DNA of 6,581 bases from contig JAILIJ010000002.1 in the NCBI GenBank assembly GCA_024695315.1, positions 1 through 6,581 on the forward strand. The letters are read 5' to 3'. Made by a program: the position numbers and the translations under genes. The DNA is from Bacteroidaceae bacterium (GTDB taxonomy: Bacteria > Bacteroidota > Bacteroidia > Bacteroidales > Bacteroidaceae). A model generated the notes under the pieces. It saw only the letters and a program-made list of their open reading frames with translations, was not told the DNA's origin and searched no databases. This document shows positions 5,775 through 6,581 of the stretch, one piece after another (the first letter of the stretch is position 1; every line of letters begins with the position of its first letter).

Positions 5775-6581
5775 CCAGTCTGTTTTCCTGACTGGTAAAG
5801 CAGGAACTGGTAAGTCGACGTTCTTAAAACATATATGCCAAATAACGAAAAAGAAATACATCGTATTGGCCCCTACTGGAATAGCAGCAATAAATGCCGG
5901 GGGAAGTACGATGCATTCCTTTTTTCATCTTCCGTTTCACCCTCTTGTTCCTGACGATAGTCGCTTTTCGACTCCAGGCAGAATGAAAGAATTTCTCAAG
6001 TACAACAAGGAGCACATAAAACTCGTTAAGTCGCTTGAGCTAATTATCATAGACGAAATTTCTATGGTTAGAGTTGACGTAATAGACTTTATCGACAGAC
6101 TTCTGCGTGTGTATTCCGGTAACTTCCGTCAGCCATTCGGAGGAAAACAAATGCTCTTCGTCGGAGACGTCTTTCAGTTGGAACCTGTAGTAACAAGGGA
6201 TGAACATGAAATACTTTCTAGATACTGGGAAACAAGTCATTTCTTCTCTGCCAAAGTTTTCAAGGAGATGCAACTTGTCTCCATAGAACTCACAAAAGTG
6301 TATCGCCAGACTGACAATGCCTTTATCAGCGTCCTCGACCATATTCGAACCAATAATGTAGCTAATCAAGACCTTCAGCTACTAAACACTTGTGTAGATA
6401 AGGACATCAGTAAAGACAATGGTATGTTTGTGACACTCGCCACACGACGTGACGTAGTTGACAGCATCAATCAAAGCAACCTAAATGCCATAGATGGCGA
6501 ACCGATGCACTTCAAGGGAGTCATTAATGGCGAGTTCCCCGAGTCTTCCCTACCTACACAATTGGATCTTGAACTGAAGGT
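5701..6581 (+). CDS. Pif1/RecD-like superfamily 1 DNA helicase, N-terminal part (cut by right window edge)
   Basis: A continuous frame of 293 codons runs off the right edge. It has the ordered motifs of a Pif1/RecD2-type 5'-3' SF1B helicase: Walker A GKAGTGKS (32-39), motif Ia LAPTGIAAINAGGSTMHSFF (56-75), Walker B LIIIDEISMV (114-123, D118 and E119), motif III FVGDVFQLEPV (153-163) and LTKVYRQ (197-203). Such ATPases unwind DNA, including G-quadruplex or replication-fork structures; the cellular role here is not shown. The ATG at 5701 is nearly forced: an in-frame TAG lies at 5695-5697 and the next in-frame Met (residue 71) is past Walker A. This start overlaps the phoH end by 74 nt, pointing to tight co-transcription and possible translational coupling. 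The remaining motifs and any C-terminal accessory domain are beyond the window. The gene is intact as far as visible. Confidence 0.92.
   Translation, partial: MPTQNTIDTENPQFKNALNLVQHTNQSVFLTGKAGTGKSTFLKHICQITKKKYIVLAPTGIAAINAGGSTMHSFFHLPFHPLVPDDSRFSTPGRMKEFLKYNKEHIKLVKSLELIIIDEISMVRVDVIDFIDRLLRVYSGNFRQPFGGKQMLFVGDVFQLEPVVTRDEHEILSRYWETSHFFSAKVFKEMQLVSIELTKVYRQTDNAFISVLDHIRTNNVANQDLQLLNTCVDKDISKDNGMFVTLATRRDVVDSINQSNLNAIDGEPMHFKGVINGEFPESSLPTQLDLELK
5774..5796 (+). other. Inverted repeat at the phoH stop codon, inside the helicase coding sequence
   Basis: ACCAGTC (5774-5780) and GACTGGT (5790-5796) are perfect complements around a 9-nt loop (5781-5789). The hairpin begins at the last base of the phoH TAA and lies in codons 25-32 of the helicase, just ahead of Walker A. 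No T-run follows, so it does not look like an intrinsic terminator. It could modulate coupling or RNA stability, or be chance. Confidence 0.35.

Noticed and set aside
5774..5800. Intrinsic terminator after phoH
   Set aside because: The hairpin is followed by AAAGCAGG rather than a T-run and lies inside the helicase reading frame.
5045..6369. Minus-strand frames at 5045-5311, 5824-6015 and 6040-6369
   Set aside because: Antisense to the phoH and helicase motifs, with no independent support.

Overview
The window looks like a chromosomal segment of a Bacteroidota bacterium, most likely of the Prevotella/Bacteroides type. Three observations support this. The two recognisable promoters fit the Bacteroidota consensus (TTTG, 19-bp spacer, TAnnTTTG). 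None of the genes has a clear Shine-Dalgarno sequence. The proteins (a GT2-DUF4922 fusion, type I QueF, PhoH and a Pif1-like helicase) resemble Bacteroidota family members. This assignment comes from recognition, not from a database search.

The layout is two divergent transcription units around a 227-bp intergenic region (4062-4288). The leftward unit (minus strand, 4061 down to the left edge) holds three co-oriented genes. First is an 833-residue protein joining a GT-A glycosyltransferase region to a C-terminal DUF4922/GalT-VTC2-like nucleotidyltransferase domain. Next is a 416-residue SpoIID/LytB-domain protein with no visible signal peptide. Last is the first 51 codons of an AmpG-like MFS permease, cut by the left edge. 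Gaps of 71 and 82 bp hold no recognisable promoter or terminator, so the three are probably one operon. The combination suggests uptake and cytosolic processing of cell-wall glycan fragments, which is an inference.

The rightward unit (plus strand, 4289 to the right edge) holds queF (preQ0 reductase of the queuosine pathway), phoH (a PhoH-family ATPase starting at TTG) and the first 293 codons of a Pif1/RecD-like superfamily 1 helicase. The helicase start lies 74 nt inside the end of phoH, and its frame runs off the right edge. This is a housekeeping-type RNA/DNA metabolism unit.

In the intergenic region two back-to-back promoters each have a 19-bp spacer. A 14-bp perfect palindrome sits on the -7 element of the leftward promoter. 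I saw no RNA genes, insertion sequences, CRISPR arrays or phage elements. The most interesting part is the leftward operon: an apparently cytosolic SpoIID-domain enzyme between a muropeptide-type permease and a glycosyltransferase-nucleotidyltransferase fusion.
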